This document shows, in pieces, positions 1 through 10,852 of a DNA stretch of 64,000 nucleotides (position 1 is its first letter; each line of letters starts with the position of its first letter). The notes below the pieces were generated by a model. That model saw nothing but the letters and a program-made list of their open reading frames with translations, searched no databases and was not told the DNA's origin. The stretch comes from Gentiana macrophylla (taxonomy: Eukaryota > Streptophyta > Magnoliopsida > Gentianales > Gentianaceae), in assembly GCA_026214975.1 (NCBI GenBank), contig JAOBSW010001122.1, positions 1-64,000 on the forward strand, written 5' to 3'. The position numbers and the translations under genes are program-made.

Positions 1-300
1 GTAATGATTCTTTGGTTCTGGTTTTTGTTTTTGTCATCCCAAAAACATTACCGTAACTTATGTTATTACAATGTTGTTATGTTTTTTTTAATTTTTATTT
101 ATCAAGTTTCATTTACTACTATGAACTTATATGCATAACATGGAGTTTTCTTGGTATAATCCATAATTTTCTATGATTGTAATGAAATGTATGGGTGTTG
201 GGTGTGCCATTGGAAAAGTGTTGAATGATTGCATTATGTGGTTAAAGCGATTTGTCTAAACATAACATAACATAACAAATGACTTTAATCATAGAATGCA

Positions 301-389
301 ATCTGTTCTTTTGTTTGTGCAATTAAAAGAACAATCACTTCAATCATGATTTTCTTGTTCTTTTAATTGCACAAACAAAAAGAACAGAT
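301..389. repeat. near-perfect inverted repeat (hairpin)
   Basis: Positions 301-334 and 355-389 are reverse complements over about 34 bases with one extra A in the right arm; the loop is 20 bases. It lies 160 bases beyond the 3' end of the F-box gene. It could be a small-RNA-type hairpin or a tiny fold-back element. The pairing is seen directly; the function is not known. The rest of 1-549 holds nothing else I recognise. Confidence 0.8.
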
Positions 390-549
390 GGCTTTTCTTG
401 TTCTTCAGCTTTAGGTTCCAAAGCCTTCAACTAAAAAAGGGTAAGACTTTGTCGTGTTAAGATCCTGAATCCTAAAAATCTGCAGACTCGGCTTAAATCC
501 CCTATTGTTGGGAACAGACCTTCAGCTTGAAATTCTCTTCCATGCATAA

Positions 550-2195
550 CTAGGTAAATTCAACTTCACAAACAGTTGACTTTCTAGGTAAATTGCGTAT
601 CCTTTTTATCATCTCATCTTTCTCTTCCAATGGAATAATATCCCAAAAATTAATCTCCATGAGTCCAAGGACGCTTCCATGCTTTATAATGTAACTTACC
701 ATTGCAAACTCATCTTCAGTACCAGCATAGCAACCAATTGAAACCATCCTCAATCTGTTCGAGATGCACCTGGGAACTAGATTAAGTTGTATGGCAGTAA
801 GGTGCTCATTGGGATTATAATAGACTGTACCATTTTCACGGTCCTGATATCAAAGAAAAACGAGTTTGTTGAATCAGTAATAAGGTGTATTATTAGTATT
901 TATCTCAGATTTTCTCCATCAGCACCGCTAACTAACCTTATTTACTATGAAAACTTCTAAATTGTCTGACATCATTATGAATTTATGCAATGAACTCCAA
1001 TAGTTCCAATCATTTGTCACCTCCAATCTTGTCAATTTGCTAAAGATAGTTTTCATTTCAATTGAGGCAAGATCAAAAGCCTGAGAAAGATCAATGTCAA
1101 ATCGCCCAAATGAATAAATAGCATTATAACACAATGGACTAAAAGAAATATTCAAAATTTCCTGAAAAAGATCTTGAAGAAAGGAATCGTAAACCTTAAA
1201 TAACTTACCGTAATAACTTCATGGCTTAACACTAGAGTCTTTGCACAATCAAAAGCACGAAATGCTTCAACCACAGAATTGTAATGAGCTTCAATCACAG
1301 AATTGTAATGAATTTCATCTTTAAAAGCAGGTTCCACAAGTTGGACATTGGCTTCAATCATGAAGATAAGACTTTGTCGTATCGAGATGCTTGATATCTG
1401 ATCTAAGATGATGTAGTTGAGCGAGGGAGCATGTAATTGGACACCACAATTAGACTTCTTGAAAAAATGTCTATCTTCATCATAGGCATATAGCTCAAGG
1501 CGTCTCAAAGAGGTAGATGATATTATGCATCTAAACGCAATCCCATCGTCTAAGAGACAACTTTCTTTTGTTCTCACCATATCAATTTGTAAGCAGAGAT
1601 ATTTCAACACTGGGCAACCACCTAAAAGTTTGCACAAAGTTTCCTCACTCTCGAAAAAAACTGAAACCAGCGTTAGACTTTCAAGTTTGGGAAGAGAAAC
1701 CACTATTTCATGGGAAATGCAAATGCTACCCCTCAGCTCTAGAGATCGAAGTGATTCACAACTGAACATGCTTCTTTGCACATGATTTGAAAGCTCAGAA
1801 AGCCCTAAACAAAGAATAAGCTCACAAACATTCCTAGCAATTGCAGCACTGATCCAAGCATTAACATGGAACGGAATACATCTCTCTATCCATATTAGAG
1901 AAAACCTATTTAAACATCCAGGTTTGTTGAGAAGCAAAACATAGTTCACGAATTCAACAAATCGGTCGTCTTCGTCTTCTCTATCGGAACAACAATCAAA
2001 ATCGAGACTACTTATTGTGGTCCACAAAAACTTCCACCTTTGTGATAGAATGCTGGTGGCCACAGCATTCTTTGTCGGAAGAAAAGAAAGAATATGACCA
2101 AGAATCGAGTCTGGTAAATCACAGATCCCATCAACGGAACCAACACCATGTTTTCGTTTACGAGAACGGACACTTCTTGATTTACCTCTCTTCAT
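550..2195 (-). CDS. F-box/FBD/LRR-repeat protein, 3 exons, 501 aa
   Basis: Exons are 2195-1209, 1161-937 and 843-550, all joined in phase 0 by GT...AG introns (donors GTAAGT and GTTAGT). The ATG at 2195 was chosen because no ATG lies further upstream in this frame. Residues about 26-60 are an F-box (DLPDSILGHILSFLPTK then SQRWKFLW). The middle has leucine-rich repeats (SLRSLELRG, LPKLESLTL). The C-terminal exon is an FBD domain, with a VPRC-type start followed by GTEDEF and YIIKHGSVL. In this family the F-box binds SKP1 in an SCF ubiquitin ligase, and LRR/FBD is presumed to choose the substrate; the substrate is unknown here. The length is normal for the family and the frame is intact. A GGTAAAG donor-like site near 2264 on the minus strand may mark a 5'UTR intron. 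Numbering from exon joins is my own prediction. Confidence 0.88.
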
Positions 2196-2255
2196 AAATT
2201 CCGTAAATATGTCACGTCGTGTCAGTGGAACCGAGAGGACTGTATGGTGATACAA

Positions 2256-3066
2256 ATAACTTTACCTCAGATTGGGCTCAAAACTGCCATGGATGACGAA
2301 GAAAATATTCAGGAAAACACCTGCAAAATAGATATTGTTAGGCTATGAAATGTTATCGAAACGACGAAACCACTAGTGAAAACTGTAGCCCTGCAATTCA
2401 CAGTTTCACCCTTGGTATGCTATATAGCACTAGTGATCAATTAGCAATTAAGTCCTAAAGAAACTCAACAGTACTTTAAGAACACATTTCTAAAGGGGGC
2501 TTGCAAAGTAGTTCAACATTCATTCCAAATTTCTAATATCAGTCATAATACACCAAACAATTTGCAAAGAGGGGTTTATAAACGAAATTCTCCACCACAA
2601 TTGTGTTCTTCTAAAAGATAACTTTTGAGAAGCTGCTGGATAATATTCTGCATTCAGAATTCCAGATATATTACATACATGTAAGTCGATTTAGCAAAAC
2701 AATCATTATTCTATGGGGTAATTTATTCATGAACACAGCTTATGAGACTATGAGAAGCCTAAATCCCAATAACTTTTAGAATTACGATAAATTTTTACAA
2801 AATTACACTTGAATATTCAGCAGAAAATTCTAATTACAAAAAAGCAGCTAAAATAGGAGATTTTAAATAACCCATTACCCCTCAAATAAAAAAAAAAACC
2901 ATTATAACCGAAGAAATTAAAACAGGAGAACCTCAACATCTGTAAACTAATGAAGAAGAGACACACGTAAAATCGCTTACATGGAATACAGCCAACAACA
3001 GCTTCAGAAGAGTGACTGAAGCAATCGGGTGCAGATCTGAAATTTATCTTGATATATACTCCACAA
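2256..3066. other. non-coding stretch upstream of the F-box gene
   Basis: AT-rich sequence between the F-box gene and the cactin-like fragment. It may hold the 5' leader of the F-box gene and the 3' tail of the fragment. I see no domain, tRNA or transposon terminus in it. Confidence 0.5.
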
Positions 3067-3960
3067 TCAAGCCACACAGAGCCATTTTCTATAGAAGCTA
3101 TATAACAAGGAAACAAAGCGCTTGTAGTTTTCCATAACCTGTCCCTCTGCCTTCAAACGAGAGATTTGGCGTTTGTTGTGCGGAATTAGGAACCTCTGCC
3201 GTGTTCCTTTCGCTGTGCACAATGCTGCTGTGTTATCCTCTTCTTTCTTTTCCCAGTCTTGGAACTCTGCCCGATTACGTTCCCTATCTAACACTGCCTG
3301 CAAAAGAAGTGAATGGTATGTCAACCCGAAAAATAAAAGAACCAATAATCCAGAGAAAATAAACTACATGGTAGTGGTACTAAAGAAAAATGCTGAAAAG
3401 TGAATGTAGACAACTTTTATGAGAAGAAACTAGACGCTAAAAATAAAATCTAGATGGCATTTAAGAGAAGAAAAGTACTCTTTCTTCCACTTGCTGAGCT
3501 TTCTGAATGGTTCTTTCCTCTCTACTTTCTTCACCTTTTCAATCTCTGCCTGAAGCAATTTGTGAGTAATAGCTCAATAAAAATTTAACATGTACTCAGG
3601 AAAAAAATTAAACCAAGTGCAGACAACATAAACGACTGATCAGAATGCCTTTTTCAGAAAGGAAAGAACGGCAATACACATTTAGTAGATGTAAGGGTCT
3701 GTCTAAACCAAATGCAAGTGATGAACAAACTATTGTCTGCTTCGAATTTGAAAAAAATGCTATATTTCGAATTTGACAAAAATGCAGCAAAGAAGCATGA
3801 AATAGTGTAAGAGTCGGATGAAAAGTACTTACCGAAGGAGTAGAAGATGATGGACGGCCGGAACGGATAAAACGGAAGGCGACGAAACCGATTGATTTCG
3901 TTCTGCTACTATTGAAAAACACGTTCTGAGGAAGCAGCGTGAAGGGCGGCGGACTGAGTG
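3067..3960 (-). pseudogene. cactin-like gene fragment, frameshifted
   Basis: Two exon-like blocks resemble the charged, helical region of plant cactin, a nuclear protein tied to pre-mRNA splicing. Block 1 starts at 3549 after a CTTCAG acceptor and reads AEIEKVKKVER. A one-base shift near 3515 is then needed to continue as EERTIQKAQQVEER up to 3479. Block 2 starts at 3297 after TTTTGCAG and reads AVLDRERNRAEFQDWEKKEED. After that the cactin resemblance stops and the frame ends at 3067. Upstream, 3833-3960 looks like a 5' non-coding exon ending in a CG/GTAAGT donor; no ATG opens that frame. The cactin assignment is from memory of the family. The frameshift and the loss of similarity suggest a dead, partial copy. 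An alternative is an unrelated coiled-coil gene with unusual splicing. Confidence 0.5.
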
Positions 3961-4082
3961 CTGTGAGGGAGATCGGCGGTGAGTCGTGTGGCTTGTGAGT
4001 GTGAGAGAACGGAGTCCGAGAGTGGAGATGGGAGAGCGGGGGTATTAGGTTTTAGGGCTGAATTGTTGATAGATATCTGATA

Positions 4083-4515
4083 CTCCCTCCATCCCATAAT
4101 ATAAGGTCTTTTTCGTACTATTAAGAAAACATAACGTTGAATTATTTTTAATATTTCAATATAAAATATTGTATTGTTTTTGTGATTAATTAATAATATT
4201 ACGTTGTTTGGTGTGAAAGTGAAAACAATCATTTAATATCAGACTACCTCCTGGCCTAAAATATAAGTCATCCTAGGAGTTTTCACACAGATTAAGGAAT
4301 TGGTTGAATGTCATTAATTTGAAGGTTAATGTCTAAAATACCCTTGACTATCATTAATACAATAGTTGTTAAGTAATGAAAAGTTGTTGAATTCATAATA
4401 AATTAGGGTAAGATAGAGAAAAAGCGATAAATAAACGTCAGTAATGTAGAATGAAACATATTATGGAATGAGTAGAAAAGTGTAGGATGAAACTTATATT
4501 ATGGATAGGAGGTAG
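4083..4515. mobile_element. Stowaway-like MITE, possibly nested
   Basis: The left end CTCCCTCCATCCCATAATAT and the right end ATTATGGATAGGAGGTAG are imperfect inverted repeats flanked by TA on both sides (4081-4082, 4516-4517), as for Tc1/mariner-type MITEs. A second inward copy of the end motif (CTACCTCCTGGCC) at 4244 suggests one element inserted in, or recombined with, another. Confidence 0.55.
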
Positions 4516-4782
4516 TATTGTTTTGTGAGAAGGACTTATATTTTAAGACGCTATTAAAAAACCAAAAAGACTTATATTTTATTTGTTAAATTATTTATGT
4601 GTATTTTCAAAAAAACAAATATATATATTTACGTGTAAATATGATTTATATTTATTATTTATAGGGAGCATTTAGAGACACCACATATAATCTACTTGGT
4701 CATCCAAATTAAGAGGCATCATATTTTCACATACTAATCTATTTTAAACACTATGTTGATTTTTTACATCCACTCATATACT

Positions 4783-5380
4783 TAAGGGTTGCTTATGATT
4801 TAAGGCCATCACAAAGGCTGTTTTGATATCAGGTAGTGGCAAAGTCATCAAGACATGAGACTACATAGTACTGAAATTGCCATTCAAACCCTTCAAAAAC
4901 TTTGTTGTATATGCATTATCATAGTATTCTCTAATAGTATGCAAGGTAGGACAAGTACAGAGAGGGATAGGCCTTAACACCAAATATTGATCCCACAATA
5001 ACTTCAATTTGGTGTAATAATCAGTCACTGAAAGATTCAAAAGTCTATAGGCATTACCTCTACCAAACATGTCTTGTAGATCAACCCATGTCTTTTGTGT
5101 CAAAATACATGGCACTCTCTGCAACTGATGGAATCATGAAATTAGCCAGCCAAGAATGTATCAAATCATTCAGTTGCATCCAAGAAGAATAACTAGCATC
5201 TGTAACTTCAAGCACAATTGAAGTACCATCTATCAAATAAAGCTTGCCCGAGATGACAAAGATCTTAGTCATGGAACGTTTCCAATTATTGTAATTGTCC
5301 ACCCCTTCAATAAAAAGGTGAACCAAGACCGGACTAGGGTTATCGAGACTATTTCCATAATTTACAGGTGCAACAGCCAT
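4783..5380 (-). pseudogene. decayed Ty1/copia gag
   Basis: Reading down from the ATG at 5380, the frame has copia-type Gag N-terminal features (NPSPVLVHL, NYNNWKRSM, SWL.N). It switches frame near 5090 and continues (VDLQDMFGRGNA, LKLLWDQYL, KFLKGLN). It meets an in-frame TAG at 4861-4863, after which Gag-like sequence runs on to about 4783. A degenerate primer-binding site lies just upstream (5473-5486, TGGTAGCGAGC against the usual tRNA-iMet match). The rest of the element is missing. This is the host copy into which the 5489-8687 element jumped. Confidence 0.75.
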
Positions 5381-5488
5381 TGAAGAAATTTCCAAAAAAA
5401 TTGAAGAAATTTGATCAAGAAACAGAACTATAATGGAGTTTTCAAAGAAAGATTTAACAACCGAATCTAGAAAGCTCGCTACCATGTT

Positions 5489-5721
5489 TAACGTAGAATG
5501 CACTATGATGAAAAGAGATAAACAAGAGCTAATCCAAGCTCATCAATAATTTCACTCAAAAGAGGATATTGATTACATAATCTCCTACCAACTAAAGGTT
5601 TCACATATTTATAGGCTAAAAGGCCCATTAGGTAAAAACCCTACACTTAAAAAGCCCAAAAAACTAAACAATAATTAAAAATACTAAAAACGATAAATAT
5701 TTCTTGGATGTCCCTACATCA
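5489..5721 (-). repeat. 3' LTR of the nested element
   Basis: Copy of the 233-bp LTR next to the polypurine tract. It is nearly identical to 8455-8687 and related to the solo LTR at 13573-13865. Confidence 0.85.
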
Positions 5722-7227
5722 CTCCATCCTCCTCCTCAAAACTCGCCCACGAAAGCGAACTCGTAGGATCCACATTAAGGCCTCACAAACACCATCAAGA
5801 TCCATAGGCGGGTCAAGCCCATTCACCACTTTATGAAACAATTTCAAAGACTCCCTAGACATTCCATTCGTTCCCAAAGTATTCACACATGAATAAATTA
5901 TAGCACCACTTATCTCCATCTTGATGAGCTTTCTTTCCATATTAGTGTTGTTCTCATCATTCCAACTCGCCCATGAAATAACTCGTCCACGAGTTAAATT
6001 GAGGCCGATATCCGTGTGAAGACTGCATTGACAATATTCTTCGAGCCCTTCCTCATGTTGGCCAATTAAACACAATGCACTGGTGAGGAATATGTGTGCA
6101 TCATCATCTTCCCTTCCCCGATACTGCTGTAAGAGAAGTTCTTTTGGCTGCATAACCCATGGTAGCCAATTATAGTGCAACAAATCATGAATTATATCAT
6201 TGGGACTGTCAAGATGTTCAATAACATTTCTCAAGTCCCACTCTGCTCTTAAAGTACTAATGGACACACTTGTTTGAAAAATGATCTCAGAAGAAGCATC
6301 AACTACTCCAACAGCCATCATTGCAAAATGCTTGTTCCAACTCCCATGGTAGGATGTTGTTGATAAAAGTTCATGGTAGCCAAATTTTCTGCATTTTGAT
6401 GCATGCTTCACCAATAATTCCGCCCGATCATTTGGTAGCGTCCTGATTTCGAAATACAAGCACAAACTAGAAATGTTCTCATTAACGAGTGAAGCTGCTT
6501 TTCCATATCTTTGATACCTAGGACAACCACCCGGATCAAATAAAAGCAACACAATCCCTTTGATAACAACATACGATAATGTTTTTCTGATGCCCGATAT
6601 GTCGAATTCTCCACGGGTTAACAATCCGCTAGAGCTGGGAGGAATATGATACATTGATTTCCATGTCTTTGAACTACAAGTACTCCCATTAAGATAGAAA
6701 GAGTGCCAAATAGCATTAATGCAACCAACAGTGCCAAATAACATTAATGATACCACCGATTCCTTGATGGAAGCCAATGTTTTAATCTCCTTTGAAATCA
6801 GATGCATAATGATCGCTGGATGTATGTGAGAGAACTTGTGGTACTGATAATTAACACACACATTCCATTGCAGCAAAGGTGAATGATATGGTTCCAATGT
6901 ACTAGACATCTCATTTTCCATAAGCATGCTTAACATGTCAATTATAGAGTTACATTGTTGAAGGTTGGCCAATATATTCTTCCAAGTCTTCATGTACGTT
7001 GGGCTACAATTGCTCATAGAATCTGGTACTAAGCAAGTTAAGGATGTACTCAATGTCCGTCTTTGAATTACCCTTTGAAAACAGTGGTGCCAAGAACCAA
7101 CATACAGAAAATCTGACCCAACATTGAAAGGCTTAACTATGTCAACATGACTTGAATTTTCTAACTGGAAGCTTTTATCTGTTAGGTGTGGTGCCCGAAA
7201 GACAATTTGTGTAATTGTTTTTAACAA
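5719..7227 (-). CDS. 502-codon open frame inside LTR element, unknown
   Basis: An uninterrupted frame fills the 3' half of the nested LTR element and ends on the TGA formed by the first bases of the 3' LTR. The frame opens without an ATG; the first in-frame ATGs are about 70 codons in. I do not recognise the protein. It has no zinc knuckle, DSG protease, HHCC integrase or YxDD motif. Near the C-terminus the stretch IIYSCVNTLGTNGMSRESLK resembles one pentatricopeptide-type helix pair, but this is weak. It could be a captured host gene fragment or an element-specific accessory protein. Its openness over 1.5 kb of AT-rich DNA argues against pure chance. Confidence 0.4.
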   Translation of the reverse strand: MLKTITQIVFRAPHLTDKSFQLENSSHVDIVKPFNVGSDFLYVGSWHHCFQRVIQRRTLSTSLTCLVPDSMSNCSPTYMKTWKNILANLQQCNSIIDMLSMLMENEMSSTLEPYHSPLLQWNVCVNYQYHKFSHIHPAIIMHLISKEIKTLASIKESVVSLMLFGTVGCINAIWHSFYLNGSTCSSKTWKSMYHIPPSSSGLLTRGEFDISGIRKTLSYVVIKGIVLLLFDPGGCPRYQRYGKAASLVNENISSLCLYFEIRTLPNDRAELLVKHASKCRKFGYHELLSTTSYHGSWNKHFAMMAVGVVDASSEIIFQTSVSISTLRAEWDLRNVIEHLDSPNDIIHDLLHYNWLPWVMQPKELLLQQYRGREDDDAHIFLTSALCLIGQHEEGLEEYCQCSLHTDIGLNLTRGRVISWASWNDENNTNMERKLIKMEISGAIIYSCVNTLGTNGMSRESLKLFHKVVNGLDPPMDLDGVCEALMWILRVRFRGRVLRRRME

Positions 7228-8454
7228 TGGATGATGATTTTATCTCACCTTATTACTTGCTTTGTGCTTGTAAGTAATACATCGCCGCAAACCCTAAGTA
7301 TATCAAGATGTAATCGCTTAACTCGAAGGCATGGCATGCACGTGAGGTTTGAGTTAGTGGTGATATACTTAAGCTGTTAGTCCGTGGTGAACTTAATCGA
7401 GTTTAGGGTCTCTTGATTAAAACACCAATAATGCGCTGTAACACCTTAGGGTGTGATAGTCTTATCCGGACTGCCGGTAGAGGGTACCTACAGGGCATTT
7501 ATATATGATGGCATTCATATAGACTGGACCGATTTAATCCGAATTTCTCGGTATAATTCCGTGAATCGAGGAATCTTATTAAATCATTAGATGATCATAT
7601 ATGGATCAACCTCAATCCCGAGGTGATCACGATGATCTTCGCTTGTCCTGGGGTAGTGTTTGATGTGTTAGTTACGGTTCACTTTAATATGTGTTCCAAG
7701 CCACTTCTCATTGGCACTATCTCCGGATAGTGTGAGTAGTTCGATTTTCACAGACATGGAATCCATTCCTTCCTCATGCGGGAAGTAGAGACCGATCCCC
7801 TTGTTTGTTAGCCCTAAGAAAGTGATCGATCCCGGAGTTCACATTTGACTAATTAGCTACTAGTTAGATATGTGTACTAATTGATCATCGTGGGTTAATG
7901 GTAAATAAGGATAAGATATTCTCGAGTCGGGTTCACGGAGACTTCCACTCGTAATGGACGATCTATGTAGGTTAATCCGTATGTAGTGATTATATCAATG
8001 GACGCCTATTTACTCTACATGGGTTGAGTATAAGTATACATCTATATTCGGTAGAGTTCGGCCGGGTTTATGGTGGCGTAATCCCGAATTAATAATTAAT
8101 GTACTTATTCTCGCTCGATTTAATAATTAATTATTGGAGCCATCTGTTATAGTCCATGGTCCCCGATGTGGCTCGTAATTCGGACTAATAATCTTGTTAT
8201 TTGGGCCTCAGTGATAATTAATTGGCTGGGCTAATTAATTGATATGCATGGATATTATTTAGTTGGGCTAAATAATATTATACACATAAAAGACATTTTA
8301 TGTGGGCTAAATTGACCTAAAAGTGGCGCCATTATGTGATGAAAATAATTAGAGAGAAATTAGTTTTCTTGGATAATTATTTGACATGTGATTTATCTTT
8401 TATTTGTTAAATGATAATTCATGGAATATTAGATAATAATATGATTTATCCTAA
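7228..8454. other. non-coding internal part of the nested LTR element
   Basis: About 1.2 kb without a usable frame, between the open frame and the 5' LTR. It is less AT-rich than its flanks from 7250 to 8150 and becomes very AT-rich towards 8454. It contains TGGCGCC at 8323 but not the rest of a tRNA-Asp primer site. It may be part of another LTR that inserted here. No function can be assigned. Confidence 0.4.
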
Positions 8455-8687
8455 TAACGTAGAATGCACTATGATGAAAAGAGATAAACAAGAGCTAATC
8501 CAAGCTCATCAATAATTTCACTCAAAAGAGGATATTGATTACATAATCTCCTACCAACTAAAGGTTTCACCTATTTATAGGCTAAAAGGCCCATTAGGTA
8601 AAAACCCTACACTTAAAAAGCCCAAAAGACTAAACAATAATTAAAAATACTAAAAACGATAAATATTACTTGGATGTCCCTACATCA
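8455..8687 (-). repeat. 5' LTR of the nested element
   Basis: Upstream copy of the 233-bp LTR, followed on the plus-strand side by the ATGTT target duplication. Confidence 0.85.
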
Positions 8688-8689
8688 AT

Positions 8690-8949
8690 GTTGAGAACCA
8701 AAGTTTAGGATAATAGAACCTCCATGAACAAATAAGAAACAGATGAAGAAAAGTAATGCGAAGAAGATGAAGATCTTCCTGGAAATTTGAAACAGAAAAG
8801 GGTGGGAAAATCAGAAACTCGAATTCATTGAATCCAGTAATCCAATAAGCAATATGAAGTTACATTGACATTCTCATAGCTATAATTGAAGTACATATAG
8901 CCTAATTAACATTTAACAACTTCTGACCGATCCGTAACAAACTCTAACA
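8690..8949 (-). repeat. probable 5' LTR of the older copia copy
   Basis: On the minus strand this stretch begins TGTTAGAG near 8949 and ends TTCTCAACA at 8690. That is the usual form of a copia LTR next to its primer site. Removing the nested element would join it to the degenerate primer site at 5486 and the gag remnant at 5380. The left boundary is inferred from the terminal inverted match only. Confidence 0.55.
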
Positions 8950-9221
8950 AACTTTCATAGTGAAAGTGTTCGACGAAATGCCAATGTGGCAAAACACTTG
9001 TATTAGCAACTGTACTCTTAACAATACATGAGTGATTGTGGTTGTAAACCTATAACATTACCTCTTACTAATAGTCAAAAGTGATGCTACAAACACAACG
9101 GCTATGTCATAATGAATGACACAACACATCTTGATAATCTAAAGATCTTAGATGATAATCAAGGAAGTAAAAGTATGTTGTATTATTCGTTGTGACTGAA
9201 CCGTTGTAGCTGAAGCATTTC

Positions 9222-9645
9222 TCAATAGCCAAACGGATAGTCCTCATACCTAAGGTAACAATCAACAAGTGTAAGAGTAGCCCCAAATCTAAAAGGACAC
9301 ACAACTCCAATAGTATTTTTTGCATCTATAATGCATTCACGACAATCATCAACGGAGAGACCTAAACTACAGGTACCATGAATATAAAGCATCTCATCAC
9401 AATCCGTTACTTTGTTCGAGTCACAAAATGGGTCCATAATTATAGCCGTAGCTATTAATTTGCAGTCTCGTCCGGTATGTTCTTCAGCATTTTGGCCAAG
9501 CGGTCATTGAACGGGTTTGTTTGATCGTATTGGGAATTATTGCAGAGTGAATTCTCTGTGCCCGTGTTTGGGTCATCCTTAACTGTGCTACATTGTCCCA
9601 ACATCCATCAATGCAGCTAACACCATGACTGCGACTGACGATGCC
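9222..9645 (-). pseudogene. broken DUF26/Gnk2 secreted protein gene, 3' part
   Basis: Close relative of the intact gene at 14337-14786. The C-terminal frame (9437-9222) carries a complete C-x8-C-x2-C signature (CSLGLSVDDCREC) and the same ending, YLRYEDYPFGY. Upstream, the homologous stretch hits a TAA after DETAN because of a small insertion, and another indel lies near the CDSNK segment, so the frame is dead. The 5' end, with the signal peptide, lies more than 1.2 kb away at 10853-10893, separated by transposon sequence. Confidence 0.8.
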
Positions 9646-10441
9646 AAGAATTGTACCTACCTACGTGGCACCTCCTTAGTGGCTCGACGATCAGTATGGA
9701 GAAAATGGTGTTAAGAACCTCACTGGTGTAGCTCGCACATTCGTCCCTGACATTTACGAATACGTCTTGCACCCCGCTCCGACCTCCCGAGGTCGGCCGG
9801 TACAAGTACACTAGTCTGTCCGCGACCAGCCTTGGTGCTCGGTTTAGGTCGTCATGTTTATAAACCAGTTTTGGTTGCTGTTAGTTCGGCTATGCTCCCT
9901 GACCTCCATAGGTCGGCCGAGCATCCTAAGTCAGTTCGGATTGCGTCGTCAGCCCGAATCTATCTCTCGTCCTATTTTCCTTTTGGTCGCCCTACCCTTG
10001 TGCTCTACTCAACCCGTAATCGATCCTCGTGGTCGGGTCGGTCCCTCTCCAATCTACCATTCTACTTACACCTAGCCGAGCTGTCTAGCCCGAGTCGTCT
10101 CTTATCATATTTCCCACGTGTTTAATAGACAGATAACGATGGAAAGAATCGTGAGCCATAGAGGCTCTAATCTTTATCATTTAATACAAATATTCGAATA
10201 CTATAATTATCTCCTAAAATTGAGGAGATAAACCAACCGTAATCTATTTTCCTTAGGGAACATGCTAATCAGTGTCCATCACAGACACGCCACACGCTAA
10301 CCCTAGGGCACAAGTCTCTTTATATAAACAAATCCATAAGGAACTACGAAGACTTGATTCCAATCCCAGCATTAGATACATAGGCAGCTTGAGAAACAAC
10401 ATCTCAAGTGCAGTCTAAAACACCCCAAAAATTACCCCCTC
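9646..10441 (+). mobile_element. Ty3/gypsy-type LTR fragment inserted in the Gnk2 pseudogene
   Basis: GC-richer sequence with repeated AGGTCGGCC blocks, a TATATAAAC promoter-like site near 10321, and downstream the sequence GACTTGATTCC...AGATACATAGGCAG. The latter matches the R/U5 style of plant gypsy LTRs. A related piece is at 14936-15480. Open frames here have no domain. The exact ends are not seen. Confidence 0.5.
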
Positions 10442-10735
10442 CAGGGACGGACCCAACATGGAGGAGGGGTGCATGCCCCCCACTCAAATTTCGGTGTGAA
10501 ATTACTTGTATTCCCCTCCAATAATATTAAATACTTGTGTATGTATATATTTTCGAACTTCTTTAATAAAACACTCATTGTAGCTCAATCTGTATGGTGT
10601 CTAAGTATTTACCATGTGGTCAAGAGTTTGAATCTTAGTTGCTACAAAAAAAAATTTAATCATTTTTTTGTTTGTTTTTTTATCTACGGTTTTTTGTTTG
10701 TTTTTTTATCTATGGTTTGTAATTCGGCTCCCACT
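10442..10735 (+). mobile_element. hAT-type MITE with tRNA-like core
   Basis: Starts CCAGGGACGGACCC and ends GGCTCCCACTG, which are imperfect inverted ends of the CAGGGGCGGA class. It is clearly related to the 26321-27019 element just inside its 5' end. Its middle has an A-box-like TAGCTCAATCTG and a B-box-like GAGTTTGAATC. No clean 8-bp target duplication was found, so the boundaries are uncertain. Confidence 0.5.
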
Positions 10736-10852
10736 GAAAAATTTTTCTGGTCCACACGAATTTCGTTTTGTTCTTCATATTCTGGGAAGTTTCTTCAGGC
10801 TGTCATCAAGATAAGGAACCCGAAACTGAAGGAGACGATTTTTGGATTGTCA
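10736..10852. other. unassigned stretch between MITE and Gnk2 pseudogene 5' end
   Basis: Short sequence of unknown origin, probably part of the same insertion complex that splits the pseudogene. Confidence 0.3.

Larger units (their letters stand above)
5489..8687 (-). mobile_element. small LTR retrotransposon nested in a copia remnant
   Basis: Two 233-bp direct repeats (5489-5721 and 8455-8687) differ at only a few positions. They begin TGATGTAG and end CTACGTTA on the minus strand. The pair is flanked by a 5-bp target duplication ATGTT (5484-5488 and 8688-8692). A polypurine tract (GAGGAGGAGGATGGAG) directly precedes the 3' LTR at 5722. Each LTR holds a TATAAATAGG promoter motif. No gag, protease, integrase or reverse transcriptase is visible between the LTRs, and no clear tRNA primer site follows the 5' LTR, so this is a non-autonomous element. 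It landed exactly on the LTR/primer-site junction of an older copia copy. Confidence 0.8.

Noticed and set aside
3608..3922. 104-codon frame as a start exon
   Set aside because: It opens with GTG, not ATG, and contains a good splice donor at 3832; better seen as a non-coding 5' exon.
9832..10125. 97-codon frame on the plus strand in a GC-richer stretch
   Set aside because: No domain, overlaps another frame, and the region has gypsy LTR features; taken as chance coding in an LTR.
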